From: Rhizobium mesoamericanum STM3625
GTDB lineage: Bacteria; Pseudomonadota; Alphaproteobacteria; Rhizobiales; Rhizobiaceae
Assembly: GCF_000312665.1 (NCBI RefSeq)
Contig: NZ_HF536773.1
Coordinates: 1,049,468-1,113,467, forward strand
Direction of reading: 5' to 3'
DNA length: 64,000 nt
Shown: positions 17,344 through 25,777 of the stretch, in pieces
How the letters are laid out: every line of letters begins with the position of its first letter
Position numbering within the stretch: position 1 is the first letter of the stretch
Made by a program: the position numbers and the translations under genes
Notes under the pieces: model-generated
Told to the model about the DNA's origin: nothing
Database searches by the model: none
The model's input: the letters and a program-made list of their open reading frames with translations, nothing else

Positions 17344-18765
17344 ATGAACATTGTGAACGCTGAAAGCTTCAACGAAAAGACGCCGCTCTCCGACCTATCG
17401 GAAGCCGAGCTGCGCCTGCTGGAGGAGACCTATTGCTCTCACGGCGATACGGTCCACTATTCGGCGGAGCCGAAATTCTTCGAGGAATGCGAAGGTTCCT
17501 ATCTCTATGATGCCACGGGAACGCCGTTTCTCGACCTGCAGATGTGGTATTCCGCCGTCAATTTCGGCTATCGCAATGAACGGCTGGATGCCGCCGTCCA
17601 TCGCCAGCTGAACCGGCTGCCGCAGGTCGCTTCGCAATATCTGCATCGCGAGAAGGTCGAACTGGCCGCCATGATCGCGCAGGACGCCGAACGCAAATTC
17701 GGCCGCAAAGGACGCGTTCATTTCAATGTCGGCGGATCGCAGGCGATCGAGGATTCGCTGAAGCTGGTGCGTAATTATACCGGCGGCAAAAGCCTGATGT
17801 TCGCGTTTGAAGGCGGCTATCACGGCCGCACGCTTGGCGCCTCGGCGATCACCTCCAGCTATCGCTATCGCCGCCGCTTCGGCCATTTCGGCGAAAGAGC
17901 GCACTTCGTCGAGTTTCCTTACCATTTCCGCGGCCCCAAGGGCATGACGAAGGAGGAATATGGCGAGCACTGCGTGCGCAAATTCGCTCGCCTCTTCGAA
18001 AGCGAATATAATGGCGTCTGGGATCCGAAAGTCGGCAGCGCAGAATATGCCGCCTTCTATGTCGAACCGATCCAGGGCACCGGTGGTTATGTCATTCCGC
18101 CGATGAATTTCTTCACCGAACTCAAGAAGGTTCTGGATCAACACGGCATCCTGCTCGTCGTCGACGAGATCCAGATGGGCGTCTACCGGACCGGCAAACT
18201 TTGGTCGATCGAACATTTCGGCGTTTCGCCCGACGTTCTCGTCTTCGGCAAGGCGATCACAAATGGGCTCAACCCTCTGTCGGGCGTCTGGGCCAGGGAA
18301 GAAATGATCAATCCGACGGTTTTCCCGCCCGGCTCCACCCATTCCACCTTCGCCAGCAATCCGATGGGCACGGCCGTCGCGCTGGAAACCATGAAGATGC
18401 TGGAAGAGGAAGATTTCGGCGCCGCGATCATGGCCAAGGGCGCATATTTCCTCGATGGCCTGAAACAGCTGCAGAAGCGCCATGCGATCGTCGGCGATGT
18501 CGACGGCCTCGGATTGGCGCTGAGATGCGAGATCTGCAAGGAAGACGGTTTCACGCCTGACAAGGCGACGATGGACTGGCTTTGCGATGAGGGCATGAAG
18601 GGCGACCTTATGGTCGGCAACAAGACCTATGGCCTCGTTCTCGACGTCGGCGGCTACCATAAGAACGTCATCACGCTTGCCCCGAACCTTTTGATTACCC
18701 GCGACGAGATCGACTTGGCGCTGACGCTGCTCGACCAGCTCTTCACGCGCGCAGTCCGGAGATAG
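17344..18765 (+). CDS. PLP-dependent class III aminotransferase
   Basis: 473 residues. GGSQAIEDSLK (130-140) binds phosphate, YHGRT (159-163) stacks on the cofactor, VVDEIQMG holds Asp274, and FGKAITNG holds the Schiff-base Lys303. Class III enzymes transfer the terminal amino group of omega-amino acids, diamines or amino-alcohol derivatives. Here it would introduce or remove an amine in a small building block. The downstream ureohydrolase-like gene starts 4 bases later. Codon use is very regular, like a native chromosomal or plasmid gene. Confidence 0.92.
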   Translation: MNIVNAESFNEKTPLSDLSEAELRLLEETYCSHGDTVHYSAEPKFFEECEGSYLYDATGTPFLDLQMWYSAVNFGYRNERLDAAVHRQLNRLPQVASQYLHREKVELAAMIAQDAERKFGRKGRVHFNVGGSQAIEDSLKLVRNYTGGKSLMFAFEGGYHGRTLGASAITSSYRYRRRFGHFGERAHFVEFPYHFRGPKGMTKEEYGEHCVRKFARLFESEYNGVWDPKVGSAEYAAFYVEPIQGTGGYVIPPMNFFTELKKVLDQHGILLVVDEIQMGVYRTGKLWSIEHFGVSPDVLVFGKAITNGLNPLSGVWAREEMINPTVFPPGSTHSTFASNPMGTAVALETMKMLEEEDFGAAIMAKGAYFLDGLKQLQKRHAIVGDVDGLGLALRCEICKEDGFTPDKATMDWLCDEGMKGDLMVGNKTYGLVLDVGGYHKNVITLAPNLLITRDEIDLALTLLDQLFTRAVRR

Positions 18766-18769
18766 GATA

Positions 18770-19723
18770 GTGCAGCTTCTCCTCCTTCATCTCGACGATG
18801 CTTTGGAGTTGCAGCCAGACTTCGTGCGCGCCTGCACGCTTGCAGGCGCGTGCCACCATGTCGACAAGCTGAGCGGCAAGGCGATCAGACTGTGGAGCAG
18901 GCAGAACATGCTTGCCGAACTCGGACGGGACATAGCCAGGTCGCTGCCGCTGCGCAGCAAAGGGCCGCAGCTTGCCTTCATGGGCTCGGGCGACTTCCAT
19001 CATGTGACCGCCCTGCTGCTCGATGCCGCTCTCGAACGGCGTCCAGCTTCGACCACACTCGTTCATTTCGACAATCACCCAGACTGGGTGAATTTCGAGG
19101 GCGGCATGCATTGCGGCTCGTGGGTCAACAGCGCCCTTTCAAACCCTTATATCGAAAGGGTTGTTACGGTCGGGGTCTGCAGCCACGACCTGCGCAATCC
19201 CGAGCGCAAGGGCGCCAATCTGAGCTGGCTGCGGCAAGGCAAGCTCGAACTTTATCCTTACGAGCATCCCCCGAGCCGGGTGAAAGCGGATTATGGAAAC
19301 GGCCCGAGCTACCACCAGGACGGAGGCGCCCTTCACTGGAATTCCATCTCCGAAATCGGCGAGGACAACTTCATCGATCGGATCCTCAGCCGCATCGGCA
19401 CCGAAGCAGTCTATGTCACGATCGACAAGGACGTACTCGCCGCCGATGATGCCGTGACCAACTGGGATCAGGGGCGCATGCGGCTGCCCTATCTGATGGC
19501 GCTGATCAGCGAGATCGGCAGCCGCCATCGCATCATCGGTGCTGATGTCATCGGCGATTATTCGGTGCCGAACTATGCCGGCGGGATCATGACCCGCCTG
19601 CTCAAACAGGCCGAAATCTTCATTGATCAACCGCGTCTGCGGCAGGCAGCCGACGCGGTGCGAAACATCAACAGTGCCGCAAATCACGCATTGCTGGAAG
19701 TCCTGGCGGAATCGATGGGATGA
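18770..19723 (+). CDS. Divergent arginase/agmatinase-superfamily protein
   Basis: 317 residues from a GTG. The three metal-site motifs are recognisable but altered: GSGDFHH (72-78) for GGDHS, DNHPD (101-105) for DAHxD, and TIDKDVL (217-223) for the SxDxDxxDP block. The metal-binding Asp and His residues are mostly kept, so it is likely active on a guanidino or amide C-N bond, but not as a standard agmatinase. The stop overlaps the next start (ATGA). Its lack of similarity in detail to the agmatinase at 50525 argues for a special substrate. Confidence 0.75.
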   Translation: MQLLLLHLDDALELQPDFVRACTLAGACHHVDKLSGKAIRLWSRQNMLAELGRDIARSLPLRSKGPQLAFMGSGDFHHVTALLLDAALERRPASTTLVHFDNHPDWVNFEGGMHCGSWVNSALSNPYIERVVTVGVCSHDLRNPERKGANLSWLRQGKLELYPYEHPPSRVKADYGNGPSYHQDGGALHWNSISEIGEDNFIDRILSRIGTEAVYVTIDKDVLAADDAVTNWDQGRMRLPYLMALISEIGSRHRIIGADVIGDYSVPNYAGGIMTRLLKQAEIFIDQPRLRQAADAVRNINSAANHALLEVLAESMG

Positions 19724-20073
19724 CCGGCAGTCTCACATTGCCCATGCTCGGCCTGATCCTCTTCTGCGTGCTGGTGGAAACGGCGCGCGAGGTCTGCTTC
19801 AAGCAGGCTGCCAGCGACCGCCCTGTGGTTGCGACGCTCGCCAAACCGCTGACCTGGCTCGGCATCGCATTCTGGGCCATCGAACTGCTGGCCTGGACCG
19901 TTGTGCTCGCCAGCGTGCCGCTCACGATCGCCTTCCCCCTGATGGCGCTGAGTTATGTGGCGACCGTCGTCGCCGGCGCCGTCATCTTCAGGGAAAATAT
20001 CAACCTTCGTCACGCGACGGGCGTGTTTCTCGTTACCGCCGGCGTGGCCTGTGTCGGAGCAACCGGACTATGA
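19720..20073 (+). CDS. Small EamA/SMR-type membrane transporter, ArnE/F-like, copy 1
   Basis: 117 residues, four hydrophobic spans and almost no loops. It has VCFKQAA near the first span and YVATVVAGAVIFRENINLRHATGVFLVTAGV in the last two, the pattern of four-span small transporters such as ArnE/ArnF and EmrE. Such proteins work as dimers, often heterodimers, moving lipid-linked sugars or cationic compounds. A second copy at 22873 is the obvious partner. ATGA overlaps join it to both neighbours. Confidence 0.8.
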   Translation: MTGSLTLPMLGLILFCVLVETAREVCFKQAASDRPVVATLAKPLTWLGIAFWAIELLAWTVVLASVPLTIAFPLMALSYVATVVAGAVIFRENINLRHATGVFLVTAGVACVGATGL

Positions 20074-20942
20074 AAATCTTTGCTCATACGAGGTGGGATG
20101 CCGCCCCCGTCCTTGCCGCAGTGGCGCATCTCGTTTTCGACGTCTACCTGATCGTCGACTTCCAGAGCCGGCCGCTCTGGGCCTCTTTGATCCTCGGATG
20201 CCTCTATGCCGTGTCGATATCCTGGAATATCAACAGCATCTCGCACAATTTCATCCACACCCCCTATTTCAAGCCACGATGGATGAATTACGCCTTCAGC
20301 CTGATGGAATCGGTGGCGATCGGCTTTTCCCAGACCTATTACCACTGGGTGCATATGCGCCATCACTCCGGCAACAGTGACCGGCCGGACGAGAAGGGCG
20401 AGACGGTCGATCTTCTGTCGATCTATCGCCATGGCCGGAACGGCGAGCCGGAAAACGTCTGGTCTTATACGCTGAAGAGCTTCTTCCGCGACAGTCTCGG
20501 CGATATCCACAAGGCCATCGCCAGGCGGCGTCCCTTCGATGCCGCGTGGGGCCGTTTCGAGCTGCTGGCCTTTCTCGGCCTGGTGGCGATTGCACTGATC
20601 TACGACTGGAAGGCCGTACTGTTCTTCGTGCCCTTCTATTATGCCGGCAACTGCCTGTCGTCGCTCAACGGCTATTACGAGCATCTTCATGGTGATCCGG
20701 ACGAACCGATTGCCTGGGGCGTGAGCAGCCACAAGCCCTTCTACAACTGGCTGTGGTTCGGCAATGGCTATCATGCCGAACATCATTACCGGCCGCGCAC
20801 CCACTGGACAAAACTCTCGGCCCTGCACGAACAGATCAAGGACGAGCAGGAAAGGGCGGGCACGCACGTGATCAGCACCTGCCATGCGTTTGGCTTCATG
20901 GCCCCGGAAAACCGCGAGGCGGAGCTTCGGCATGAGGTCTGA
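20070..20942 (+). CDS. Membrane fatty-acid desaturase/hydroxylase family protein
   Basis: 290 residues with hydrophobic pairs and all three His boxes: HNFIH (59-63), HWVHMRHH (92-99) and HAEHH (235-239). These bind a di-iron centre that uses O2 to introduce a double bond or hydroxyl into an acyl chain. It is translationally coupled (ATGA) to the small transporter and overlaps the hydrolase start. An unsaturated product would be a substrate for the cyclopropane synthase at the operon end. Confidence 0.9.
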   Translation: MKIFAHTRWDAAPVLAAVAHLVFDVYLIVDFQSRPLWASLILGCLYAVSISWNINSISHNFIHTPYFKPRWMNYAFSLMESVAIGFSQTYYHWVHMRHHSGNSDRPDEKGETVDLLSIYRHGRNGEPENVWSYTLKSFFRDSLGDIHKAIARRRPFDAAWGRFELLAFLGLVAIALIYDWKAVLFFVPFYYAGNCLSSLNGYYEHLHGDPDEPIAWGVSSHKPFYNWLWFGNGYHAEHHYRPRTHWTKLSALHEQIKDEQERAGTHVISTCHAFGFMAPENREAELRHEV

Positions 20943-21747
20943 GGAATTGAGTTTCTTCCTGGAAGGCACGAATGGCAAAGGTGTGCTGCTGATCCACGGC
21001 CTTACCGGGGCGCCGGCCGAAATGAAGCTTGTCGCCCGCCAGCTCAATCGTCGCGGCTACAGCGTCCATGCGCCGCTGCTGGCCGGCCATGGTGAGGATA
21101 TCAGGACACTGCGCCGCACGAATTGGGAAGACTGGCTGAAAAGCGTGCTGCAGGCCTCCGAATTCCTGGCCGAGCGCACGCAGGAGATATTTGCGGCCGG
21201 CATCTGCGTTGGCGGAAAGCTCTCACTGCTTGCAGCCGAGCAGCGGCCGGACCTGATCAAGGCGGTCGCCATCTATTCGCCGTGCTTCCACTATGACGGC
21301 TGGGATGTTCCCAGGCACTATACGCTGCTGTCGCCGCATATCGGATGGTTGTCGTGCATCCCTTTCCTCGACCGTCTCAATTTCAGGGAGAATGACTCTC
21401 TCGGCATCAAGGACGAACGGATGCGGCGCATGGTCGAAGGCATGACAGGCGAAGGAATGCTCGAGAAATTCCCCGGCCGCGGCATTGTCGAAATGCACCG
21501 GCTTGGCAAGGCGCTTCGCGGAACCCTGCCGCAGATCCAGACACCGACGCTAATCCTGCATGCGGAAGAAGACGATCTGAGCAATCCAAGACATGCCCTC
21601 TACATCTCCGAGCATATTGGCGGACCGCATGAACTGCGGTGGATCAAGGACAGCTACCACATGATCCATCTCGATCGCCAGCATCGGCAGGTCGCGGCTT
21701 TCACGGCGGATTTTTTTGAGGCAGGCCATGCTGCAATTCGCGCATAA
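20932..21747 (+). CDS. Alpha/beta hydrolase with Cys at the nucleophile position
   Basis: 271 residues from ATG 20932, overlapping the desaturase gene by 11 bases. The oxyanion stretch IHGLTG (21-26) and LLAGHGED follow carboxylesterase patterns. The nucleophile elbow is GICVGG, with Cys92 where Ser is usual, as in dienelactone hydrolases. The acid is probably Asp214 or Asp215 and the base His243 (SYHMIHLD). It may cleave or transfer an acyl ester or thioester, for example releasing product from the carrier (inference). Confidence 0.85.
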   Translation: MRSEELSFFLEGTNGKGVLLIHGLTGAPAEMKLVARQLNRRGYSVHAPLLAGHGEDIRTLRRTNWEDWLKSVLQASEFLAERTQEIFAAGICVGGKLSLLAAEQRPDLIKAVAIYSPCFHYDGWDVPRHYTLLSPHIGWLSCIPFLDRLNFRENDSLGIKDERMRRMVEGMTGEGMLEKFPGRGIVEMHRLGKALRGTLPQIQTPTLILHAEEDDLSNPRHALYISEHIGGPHELRWIKDSYHMIHLDRQHRQVAAFTADFFEAGHAAIRA

Positions 21748-22873
21748 ACGTCCCTTTCCCGGCAGCTTCGAGCCCGTCACGCACGTCTACGACACGATCC
21801 GCGCCATCGGCCGTGAGGCCTGGAACGCGTGCTTCCGGGGACATGTCGAGGATTACGATTGCCTGCTGGCGATAGAAGACGCCGGCATCGGCGACTTCGA
21901 GTGGCGCTACCTGACCGTCGTTGAGGACGGAAAAATCACCGCTGCCATGCCAGCTTTCCTGTGCCCTTATCCATTGGATACCACGCTGGAAGAAGGTGTG
22001 CTGCGACGACTGATACGTCGCGTGCGGCAGCATGCACCGGGTTTTCTCGTTCTGCGGCTTGCCTGCCTTGGCTCACCCTGCACCGAAACTGGCGCGATAG
22101 GCTTTCATGCCGACGTGCCCGAGGAGCGCCGCGAGGCGCTGTTTGGAGAATTGCTTGCTGCCTTCGAGGCGCTTGCGGCCAAAGAGGGCTGTGCGCTGAT
22201 GGGGATCAAGGATATTCCGGCACCGGTTGCCTCCGAATTCGGCGCGCTGTTTTCAAAACGCCGTTATGCTGCCATCGGCGGCCTTCCGTCCGCCTGGCTT
22301 GATATCGATTTCAAGACCATCGACGACTATATGGGCCGACTGTCGGCAGGCACCCGAAAGGACATGCGGCGCAAGCTGAAATCCTTTGATGCCATCAGGG
22401 TCGAAATCAGAACCGATATCGGCGATCTGCTTCCTCGGGTGATGACGCTCTATCATGACACGCGCAATCGCAGCGAATGGCAGTTCGAAGAACTGACCCC
22501 AGCCTATTTTGAAGGCATCCTCACCCATATGGCGGGCCGCTCGTTCTGCGCCCTTTATTTCGTCGGCGACGAGCTGCTCGCCGCCAACCTGATCGTTCAT
22601 GACGAACGGCTCGCAATCGACAAGTTCTTTTGCATGGATGGCGAGCGAGGACGACCCTACAACCTCTATTTCCTCAGTTGGTTCACCAACCTACGCTATT
22701 GCCTCGATCGTGGTCTCTGCCGCTACCAAAGCGGCCAGGCCTATTATGAAAACAAGGTGCGGCTCGGCAGCCAGCTTACGGCAAACACCATGTTCTTCCG
22801 CCACCGCAATCGGCTGCTGCAGGCGCTGTTGCGGCTGGTCTCCCCCCTCTTCTCGCAGGACGAGGCCAAGTGA
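21728..22873 (+). CDS. COG3146-like GNAT/FemAB-type N-acyltransferase
   Basis: 381 residues from ATG 21728, overlapping the hydrolase by 20 bases. It has the features of the large 'peptidoglycan/BioF2-like' acetyltransferases: RLSAGTRKDMRRKLK in the middle, LYHDTRNRSEWQFEELT, GDELLAANLIVHDERLAIDKFF and RYQSGQAYYENKVRLGS. Such proteins use acyl- or aminoacyl-carriers to N-acylate an amine. It could join the acyl chain to the amine made by the aminotransferase (inference). The stop is coupled to the next gene. Confidence 0.78.
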   Translation: MLQFAHKRPFPGSFEPVTHVYDTIRAIGREAWNACFRGHVEDYDCLLAIEDAGIGDFEWRYLTVVEDGKITAAMPAFLCPYPLDTTLEEGVLRRLIRRVRQHAPGFLVLRLACLGSPCTETGAIGFHADVPEERREALFGELLAAFEALAAKEGCALMGIKDIPAPVASEFGALFSKRRYAAIGGLPSAWLDIDFKTIDDYMGRLSAGTRKDMRRKLKSFDAIRVEIRTDIGDLLPRVMTLYHDTRNRSEWQFEELTPAYFEGILTHMAGRSFCALYFVGDELLAANLIVHDERLAIDKFFCMDGERGRPYNLYFLSWFTNLRYCLDRGLCRYQSGQAYYENKVRLGSQLTANTMFFRHRNRLLQALLRLVSPLFSQDEAK

Positions 22874-23301
22874 TGACGTCAATGCGCCTGACATGGCTTG
22901 CCGTGCCTGTCCTCAACACGCTGTTCCAGATCTTCACCAAGCTAGGCGCGGCGCAACTCGGCAATGTCGAGAGAACGGCCTGGCTGGAGGATGCGCTGAC
23001 CTCGCACTGGATCCTGGCAGCCGTCGTCGTCGAGATCGTCTGCTTCTTCATCTGGATGACGGTGCTCGCCGAACTCGACCTCAGCAAGGCCTTTCCGCTT
23101 TCTGGCATCAGCTACCTGCTGGTCGTTGCCACCGGCTGGTTCGCTTTCGGCGAACCGATCGTCGGCCTGCAGATCGTCGGCAGCGGTCTGATCCTCGCCG
23201 GTGTCTGGCTGATCGCCTGCGCATCGGAAAAACCGGGCGCCATCAGCGACCGCGATGGCGGACCGATTCTGCCGCACGCCCATGTCAGCAAGGATCGGTG
23301 A
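22873..23301 (+). CDS. Small EamA/SMR-type membrane transporter, ArnE/F-like, copy 2
   Basis: 142 residues from ATG 22873; a GTG three bases earlier is also possible. Four spans are visible, with FFIWMTVLAELDLSKAFPLSGISYLLVVATGWFAFGEP and a following GLQIVGSGLILAGVWLIA, close to ArnF/ArnE layout. The hydrophilic tail of about 25 residues is longer than in copy 1. With copy 1 it may form a heterodimeric flippase for the operon's lipid product. Confidence 0.8.
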   Translation: MTSMRLTWLAVPVLNTLFQIFTKLGAAQLGNVERTAWLEDALTSHWILAAVVVEIVCFFIWMTVLAELDLSKAFPLSGISYLLVVATGWFAFGEPIVGLQIVGSGLILAGVWLIACASEKPGAISDRDGGPILPHAHVSKDR

Positions 23302-24638
23302 TGCGGCCAAGCCAGAACTTCATCCTCCGCCATGGCAAAGCCGCTGCCTCGGCGTTTAGCAATTGGGTCCTCAAGCGAGCGCTTTCGCGCATCGTCACTC
23401 GTGGCGGCCTCGATGTCACAGCATCCAATGGGCAGCAACTTTGCTTCGGCGACGGGTCCGGAGAACGCGTGCATGTCAGCTTTGCCGACCTTGCAGCGCA
23501 ATGGGCGTTTCTCATCGACGCCGATTTGCGGCTCGGCGAACTCTATATGGATCGCCGTTTTCTCATCGAACAGGGCTCACTCCACGACTTCCTGGCGATG
23601 ATGCTGCGCGAGGCGCAGAACGCCAAGCATCCCCTCATCGCCCGGCTGATCGACCGTGCCCGCACATGGCTGCGCATCTTCCGCCATCGCAATCTGCAAG
23701 CCCGCTCCAAAGCAAATGTCGCCCACCATTACGATCTGGATGGGAGGCTCTACGAACTCTTCCTCGATGCGGACTGGCAATATTCCTGCGCCTATTTCGA
23801 GAGCCCCGACCAGTCGCTCGATGCGGCGCAGCTTGCCAAGAAGCGGCATCTCGCCGCAAAAATGCAGCTTGCGCCTGGCAAGAGTGTGCTCGATATCGGT
23901 TGCGGCTGGGGTGGGCTGGCCCTGCATATCGCCAAGCATGTGCCGGGCGGGCATGTGCTCGGCATCACCCTGTCGGAGGAGCAGCATGGCTACGCCCAGA
24001 AACGGCTTGCCGAACACGAGCGGATGGAGGCGGATATCCGGTTTGCCCTTCAGGATTATCGCAGCCTGAGCGGCCGGTTCGACCGGATCGTGTCAGTCGG
24101 CATGTTCGAGCATGTCGGTCTCGCATCCTACCGCGCCTTCTTCGAAAAATGTGCGGACCTGCTTGAAGATGACGGCATCATGGTTCTCCACACCATCGGC
24201 TGTTCCGCAACACCCGGCTTCACCACGCCTTGGCTCGACAAATACATCTTTCCCGGCGGCTACATTCCCGCGCTGTCGGAGATCCTTCCCGAAATCGAGA
24301 AAGCCGGTCTTGCGGTTACTGATATCGAGGTGCTGCGCCTGCACTATGCCTGGACGCTGGCTCATTGGCGAAAGCGCTTTCTGGCGAGCTGGCAAGTGGC
24401 TGCAGCACTCTACGACGAACGCTTTTGCCGTATGTGGGAGTTCTACCTTGCAAGCGCCGAAGCCGCATTTCGCTACGAAGATCTGGTGGTTTTCCAGATC
24501 CAATTAAGCAAGCGCAACGACGTCATTCCCGTGACGCGGGACTATATCGGCCAGCATGAGATAGCAGCAGCGCAGAGCTCAAAAGCCGATCTGGAAGGAG
24601 CGGTTGAGCGTGATACCGATGACGTTCTGGTCGGCTGA
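23301..24638 (+). CDS. cfa: Cyclopropane-fatty-acyl-phospholipid synthase family
   Basis: 445 residues from ATG 23301, overlapping the previous stop by one base (TGATG). The N-terminal lipid-binding part is followed by the methyltransferase domain: YSCAYF (161-166), SAM loop VLDIGCGWGG (196-205), VSVGMFEHVG and HYAWTLAHWRKRF. It adds a methylene from S-adenosylmethionine to a cis double bond of a phospholipid acyl chain. Placement after a desaturase is functionally sensible. The 3' end overlaps the convergent MipA-like gene by 60 bases. Confidence 0.93.
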   Translation: MRPSQNFILRHGKAAASAFSNWVLKRALSRIVTRGGLDVTASNGQQLCFGDGSGERVHVSFADLAAQWAFLIDADLRLGELYMDRRFLIEQGSLHDFLAMMLREAQNAKHPLIARLIDRARTWLRIFRHRNLQARSKANVAHHYDLDGRLYELFLDADWQYSCAYFESPDQSLDAAQLAKKRHLAAKMQLAPGKSVLDIGCGWGGLALHIAKHVPGGHVLGITLSEEQHGYAQKRLAEHERMEADIRFALQDYRSLSGRFDRIVSVGMFEHVGLASYRAFFEKCADLLEDDGIMVLHTIGCSATPGFTTPWLDKYIFPGGYIPALSEILPEIEKAGLAVTDIEVLRLHYAWTLAHWRKRFLASWQVAAALYDERFCRMWEFYLASAEAAFRYEDLVVFQIQLSKRNDVIPVTRDYIGQHEIAAAQSSKADLEGAVERDTDDVLVG

Positions 24639-25403
24639 GCCGAGCCTTGAGGTGATCGGGCTGCTGGCGGCATCGCCCACGAGGCGGCTATATTTGTCGT
24701 AGATCTGCACGCTCCAGACCGGTGATAGCGTATAGGTCGCGGCAACCGTGAAACCGATGGATTTGAGACCACCATTCGTGTCGAACGCATCGACGCGACC
24801 ACTGTTGGCGGCCTCCTCGGCGGAAACCGCGAAATTGTTGCGCATATTTGTGCCGTTTGCCACAGACAGGCGCGGACCAGCAGACAGCAGCCAGCGATCG
24901 CCGACCGGCTGGAACCAATCAAGAAATAGATCGGCAAGCAAGCCATCGCCGCCCCACAACGCCTGACGTGTTTCCCCTCGCACGCGCAGGCGATTCTCTA
25001 TCGGCCAGTATTGCGCAAAGACGCCGGCATCCAGGTTCCACTGAACTGAATGCAAACCCTGCAGTTCGGGATCGTCAAACGACGACCGTCCACCCCTCAG
25101 GCCGACGACGGGGCCGATTTCGATGTCGCCGATATCGAAAAGCGCGTAGTCGATATTATCATCCGGCGCGCTGTACTCAGGCGCTTCGCCGAGGCGTCGA
25201 AAATCAAAAGACGGCATGCCGCTGAAGGAAAGGTGCCTCGATCCTTCATAGGAGGGGCCGTATTCGACGGATCCACCAAGCGTTACGATCCACTGATCAT
25301 CGGAGGACCTTGCATCCTGGCTCAACGCCGAATGAGACCCCAGGAGTATCACCTGCAACGATAGCGCCGCCACCCGGAACAATGCCGTATCCGAAGAGAC
25401 CAT
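24579..25403 (-). CDS. MipA/OmpV-family outer-membrane protein
   Basis: 274 residues: an N-terminal signal peptide of about 28 residues (ending SALSQ), then alternating amphipathic strands such as WIVTLGGSVEYGPSYEG, PSFDFRRLGE, IGPVVGLRGGR, and a C-terminal aromatic Phe as in outer-membrane barrels. MipA/OmpV proteins scaffold murein enzymes or act as channels; several respond to polymyxin or osmotic stress. Convergent with the lipid operon, so it may be related by function but not by transcript. Confidence 0.85.
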   Translation of the reverse strand: MVSSDTALFRVAALSLQVILLGSHSALSQDARSSDDQWIVTLGGSVEYGPSYEGSRHLSFSGMPSFDFRRLGEAPEYSAPDDNIDYALFDIGDIEIGPVVGLRGGRSSFDDPELQGLHSVQWNLDAGVFAQYWPIENRLRVRGETRQALWGGDGLLADLFLDWFQPVGDRWLLSAGPRLSVANGTNMRNNFAVSAEEAANSGRVDAFDTNGGLKSIGFTVAATYTLSPVWSVQIYDKYSRLVGDAASSPITSRLGSADQNVIGITLNRSFQIGF

Positions 25404-25596
25404 ATACGCCTTGCTCCGCGCCTTAAACGTCAGCGAACGATCTTGCTTTCAAAAGGGGCCGCCGCTGGGCATTTCTTTAAAGCAATTCTGTTTTCTCTGC
25501 CAAGTGCCTTGGGGCACGCACATCCAAACGCCGCATTTCTTCTTTTCGGCGGCCGGCCGGAGGCAATGCTTTTAGCCCATCGACTGGGGGACCTCC

Positions 25597-25760
25597 GAAA
25601 ATGCGGTCCCGCACAATTTCGGAACCATGATGTGGGAATGCGGTTGTAGTGGACCAAGGTAACCTGAATCCAGTCCAAATCGCGGAGCAGTATGAAATCC
25701 CTCAACACCGCCACGAGCGAGCGGGCGGTGAGAGTGCGCGAGGCAGCAAAGATTTCGGGC
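25597..25760 (+). repeat. Diverged copy of the cphA upstream region and first codons
   Basis: This stretch parallels 36269-36425. Shared pieces include CGGAACC, GGAATGCGGTTGT versus GAGAATGCGGTTGTC, AAATCGCGGAG, GAGCAG-ATGAAATCCC, CAACACCG and ACGAGCGAGCGGGCGGTG. The encoded starts match as MKSLNTATSERAV and MKSHNTVRNERAV. After roughly 25 codons the homology stops and LysR sequence begins, so this is a duplication or recombination junction. Confidence 0.65.
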
Positions 25761-25777
25761 CGCTTCTCAGCAAGCTC

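Noticed and set aside
17395..18660. Long minus-strand frame (421 codons) opposite the aminotransferase
   Set aside because: It is the shadow of a GC-rich gene with clear PLP motifs; the antisense protein has no family features.
22599..23300. Upstream extension of the cyclopropane synthase frame
   Set aside because: It overlaps two real genes in other frames; ATG 23301 is coupled to the preceding stop.
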